From an uncultured Spirochaetales bacterium (GTDB lineage Bacteria; Spirochaetota; Spirochaetia; Sphaerochaetales; Sphaerochaetaceae): DNA of 8,872 nucleotides. Positions 7,581 to 8,872 of this stretch are shown here, piece after piece; the stretch's first letter is position 1, and the number at the start of each line of letters is the position of its first letter. A model generated the notes under the pieces. It was not told the origin of the DNA, did no database searches, and saw nothing but the letters and a program-made list of their open reading frames with translations. The position numbers and the translations under genes are program-made. The DNA lies in NCBI GenBank assembly GCA_947306375.1, contig CAMZGJ010000044.1, positions 1 to 8,872 of the forward strand, written 5' to 3'.

Positions 7581-7586
7581 TAAGGC

Positions 7587-8402
7587 ATGACTAAAAAGGC
7601 ACTTTTTCTGGATATTGACGGAACTCTTGTGACGGATGACAAGGAGATTCCGCCTGAAAACAGCAGGGCTCTGGAAAGGGTTCTGGAGCAGGGGCACTGT
7701 GTTGTAATAAGCACGGGAAGGCCCCTATACAGTGCCGTACAGATGGCCCGGGAGCTTAATCTGACAGGGAAGGGAAACTACCTTATAGCCTTCAACGGCG
7801 GAATTCTTTACGACATATATAATAAAAAATCCATTTTCAAACTCCCTGTGCCAATGGACTGCGTAAAAGAGCTTTTCAGGGAGGCTGAAAAAAGAGTGCT
7901 TCACATACAGACTTATGACAGCGACCATGTGGTTGTGGACAGAAGGTGCGACGACGAGGAAGTTCGGATGTACTGCTCCAAGGTCCGCATGGATTTCCGC
8001 ATTCTGGAAAGCATTGATGAGCTTGAGGAAGAGCCGGTCAAGCTTCTTGCAATAAACATGGATGATGTTAAGCCCCTTGAGGAATTCAAGGCCTGGATTG
8101 ACGCGAACATGGGGGACAGGGTCTCTGCGTTCTTCTCAAACTTCCAGTACCTGGAGATTGTGTGCAAGGGCCTGAACAAGGGCAATGCCCTGCGTCAGAT
8201 GGCTCAGATTCTAGGCGTTCCGGTCAAAGATACGGTTGCCGCCGGCGATCAGGCCAACGATGTTGACATGGTTGCTGCAGCCGGAACGGGGTGTGCCATG
8301 GCAAACGGCACGGATGAGATTAAAAAGGTTGCAGACTATGTGACCCGGAGAGACAACAACCACGCCGGTGTTGCCGAGATAATAGAGAGATTTGTTCTAT
8401 GA
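7587..8402 (+). CDS. Cof-type HAD-IIB family phosphatase
   Basis: This 271-residue cytoplasmic hydrolase belongs to the haloacid dehalogenase superfamily, Cof/YidA-like branch. The family removes phosphate from sugar phosphates and other small metabolites, using an Asp nucleophile and Mg2+. All four HAD motifs are present: LFLDIDGTLV with nucleophile D9 and acid/base D11; STGRP with T43; K198 in GLNKGNAL; and GDQAND with D221 and D225. The C2-type cap lies between motifs II and III (about 80-190). The C-terminal ANGTDEIKKVADYVT is typical of Cof proteins. The length is normal and the frame intact. The start is secure because the catalytic motif begins at residue 6. The only SD-like bases (AAGG, 7582-7585) are a single base from the ATG, too close to work normally. 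It follows the pump by 7 bases and overlaps the next gene by ATGA. Substrate is unknown; the NagA-like neighbour suggests sugar or amino-sugar phosphates. Confidence 0.93.
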   Translation: MTKKALFLDIDGTLVTDDKEIPPENSRALERVLEQGHCVVISTGRPLYSAVQMARELNLTGKGNYLIAFNGGILYDIYNKKSIFKLPVPMDCVKELFREAEKRVLHIQTYDSDHVVVDRRCDDEEVRMYCSKVRMDFRILESIDELEEEPVKLLAINMDDVKPLEEFKAWIDANMGDRVSAFFSNFQYLEIVCKGLNKGNALRQMAQILGVPVKDTVAAGDQANDVDMVAAAGTGCAMANGTDEIKKVADYVTRRDNNHAGVAEIIERFVL

Positions 8403-8872
8403 AGATTCCCTACGGCATGATAGACACCCAGGTGAACGGTTATCTGGGTTTTGATTACTCTGACCCGGCCTTTGAGCCTGGTTGGGCAGAGAAGATTTGC
8501 ACGGCACTTGTAAAAAAGGGCACTCTCCAGCACTTTGCAACCATAGTAACAAGACCCGCAGATGTTATTCTCAGGAACATGGATTCCATTGTCCGTGCAT
8601 GCAGGGAGTCTGAGGTTGTGAAAAAATGCCTTACGGGCATACATATTGAGGGAAACTTCATCTCATCTGAGGACGGACCGCGCGGTGCCTATGACAGAAG
8701 ATATGTAAGATCTGCTGATATAAAGGAGTTTGACAGCTGGCTTGAACACTCCTGCGGCCTTCTGAAGTACATTACCGTAGGTGCCGAGGCGCAGGGGGCG
8801 GTTGAGCTTATTAAACATGCCGTCTCCTGCGGTGTTACGGTAGCCTTAGGTCATACGGGTGCAACTTCCGAG
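8399..8872 (+). CDS. NagA-like amidohydrolase (N-acetylglucosamine-6-phosphate deacetylase family), 3' end cut by window edge
   Basis: The first 158 residues of a gene that runs off the right edge. NagA removes acetate from N-acetylglucosamine-6-phosphate with a metal ion in a TIM barrel, feeding amino-sugar catabolism. Visible family motifs: IDTQVNGYLGFDYSD (about residues 8-22), matching the I-D-x-Q-x-N-G barrel entry; GIHIEG with H82 and E84, where E84 aligns with metal ligand E131 of E. coli NagA; and LGHTGAT with H152, aligning with ligand H195. The third ligand and the catalytic Asp would lie beyond the window. The protein begins directly at the barrel: the usual N-terminal beta-sandwich of about 50 residues is missing. 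An in-frame TAA at 8321-8323 with no ATG, GTG or TTG after it until 8399 confirms this start. After HIEG the usual GP is GN, and the usual K-G-x-H is RGAY, so substrate specificity may differ. It overlaps the HAD gene by ATGA, which suggests a coupled pair. Confidence 0.85.
   Translation, partial: MKIPYGMIDTQVNGYLGFDYSDPAFEPGWAEKICTALVKKGTLQHFATIVTRPADVILRNMDSIVRACRESEVVKKCLTGIHIEGNFISSEDGPRGAYDRRYVRSADIKEFDSWLEHSCGLLKYITVGAEAQGAVELIKHAVSCGVTVALGHTGATSE

Noticed and set aside
8336..8661. Minus-strand open frames opposite the NagA-like gene
   Set aside because: The plus strand encodes clear NagA motifs through this stretch (barrel entry, HIEG); the antisense frames are shadows.
1..8872. Mobile elements, CRISPR arrays, tRNA or rRNA genes, attachment sites
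   Set aside because: No transposase or integrase motifs, no regularly spaced direct repeats and no RNA gene signatures were seen on either strand.

Overview
The window comes from a diderm (Gram-negative-type) bacterium that uses Shine-Dalgarno signals. It carries five complete protein genes that I can assign to a family or leave as hypothetical with good support, plus one strongly supported gene cut by the right edge and one opposite-strand hypothetical gene. The best taxonomic hint is the periplasmic adaptor at 3474-4439. It lacks the alpha-helical hairpin of ordinary RND adaptors, an architecture known from the spirochaete adaptor BesA of Borrelia burgdorferi. I therefore lean towards a spirochaete, possibly a host-associated Treponema-like organism. 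That placement is inference and is less secure than the gene calls.

Layout. 1-101 is AT-rich non-coding DNA with one perfect inverted repeat. 102-494 (minus) is a 130-residue hypothetical protein. 495-598 is a divergent intergenic region with a good sigma70-type promoter and an AGGAGG ribosome binding site. These drive 599-2035, a sodium:solute symporter (SSS family), which ends in a textbook intrinsic terminator at 2059-2090. After a 67-base spacer packed with small palindromes comes a tightly spaced tripartite efflux operon: outer-membrane channel (TolC family, 2158-3468), membrane-anchored periplasmic adaptor (3474-4439) and inner-membrane RND pump (4436-7579). The adaptor follows the channel with a 5-base gap, and the pump overlaps the adaptor by ATGA. 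A Cof-type HAD phosphatase (7587-8402) follows 7 bases after the pump, and a NagA-like amidohydrolase (8399-8872, cut by the right edge) overlaps it by ATGA.

How the genes work together. The channel, adaptor and pump should form one envelope-spanning exporter driven by the proton (or other ion) gradient. The HAD phosphatase and NagA-like enzyme look like a separate sugar-phosphate or amino-sugar pair placed behind the efflux genes. A perfect extended -10 element (TGTTATAAT) lies across the pump's stop codon, so this pair may have its own promoter, possibly giving a leaderless transcript. No regulator gene, mobile element, CRISPR array, tRNA or rRNA was seen.

I do not see a wholly new system. 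The points most worth a second look are the hairpin-less adaptor paired with ordinary-sized channel and pump, the altered proton-relay residues of the pump, the candidate leaderless promoter at the pump/HAD junction, and the NagA-like enzyme that starts directly at its barrel domain.
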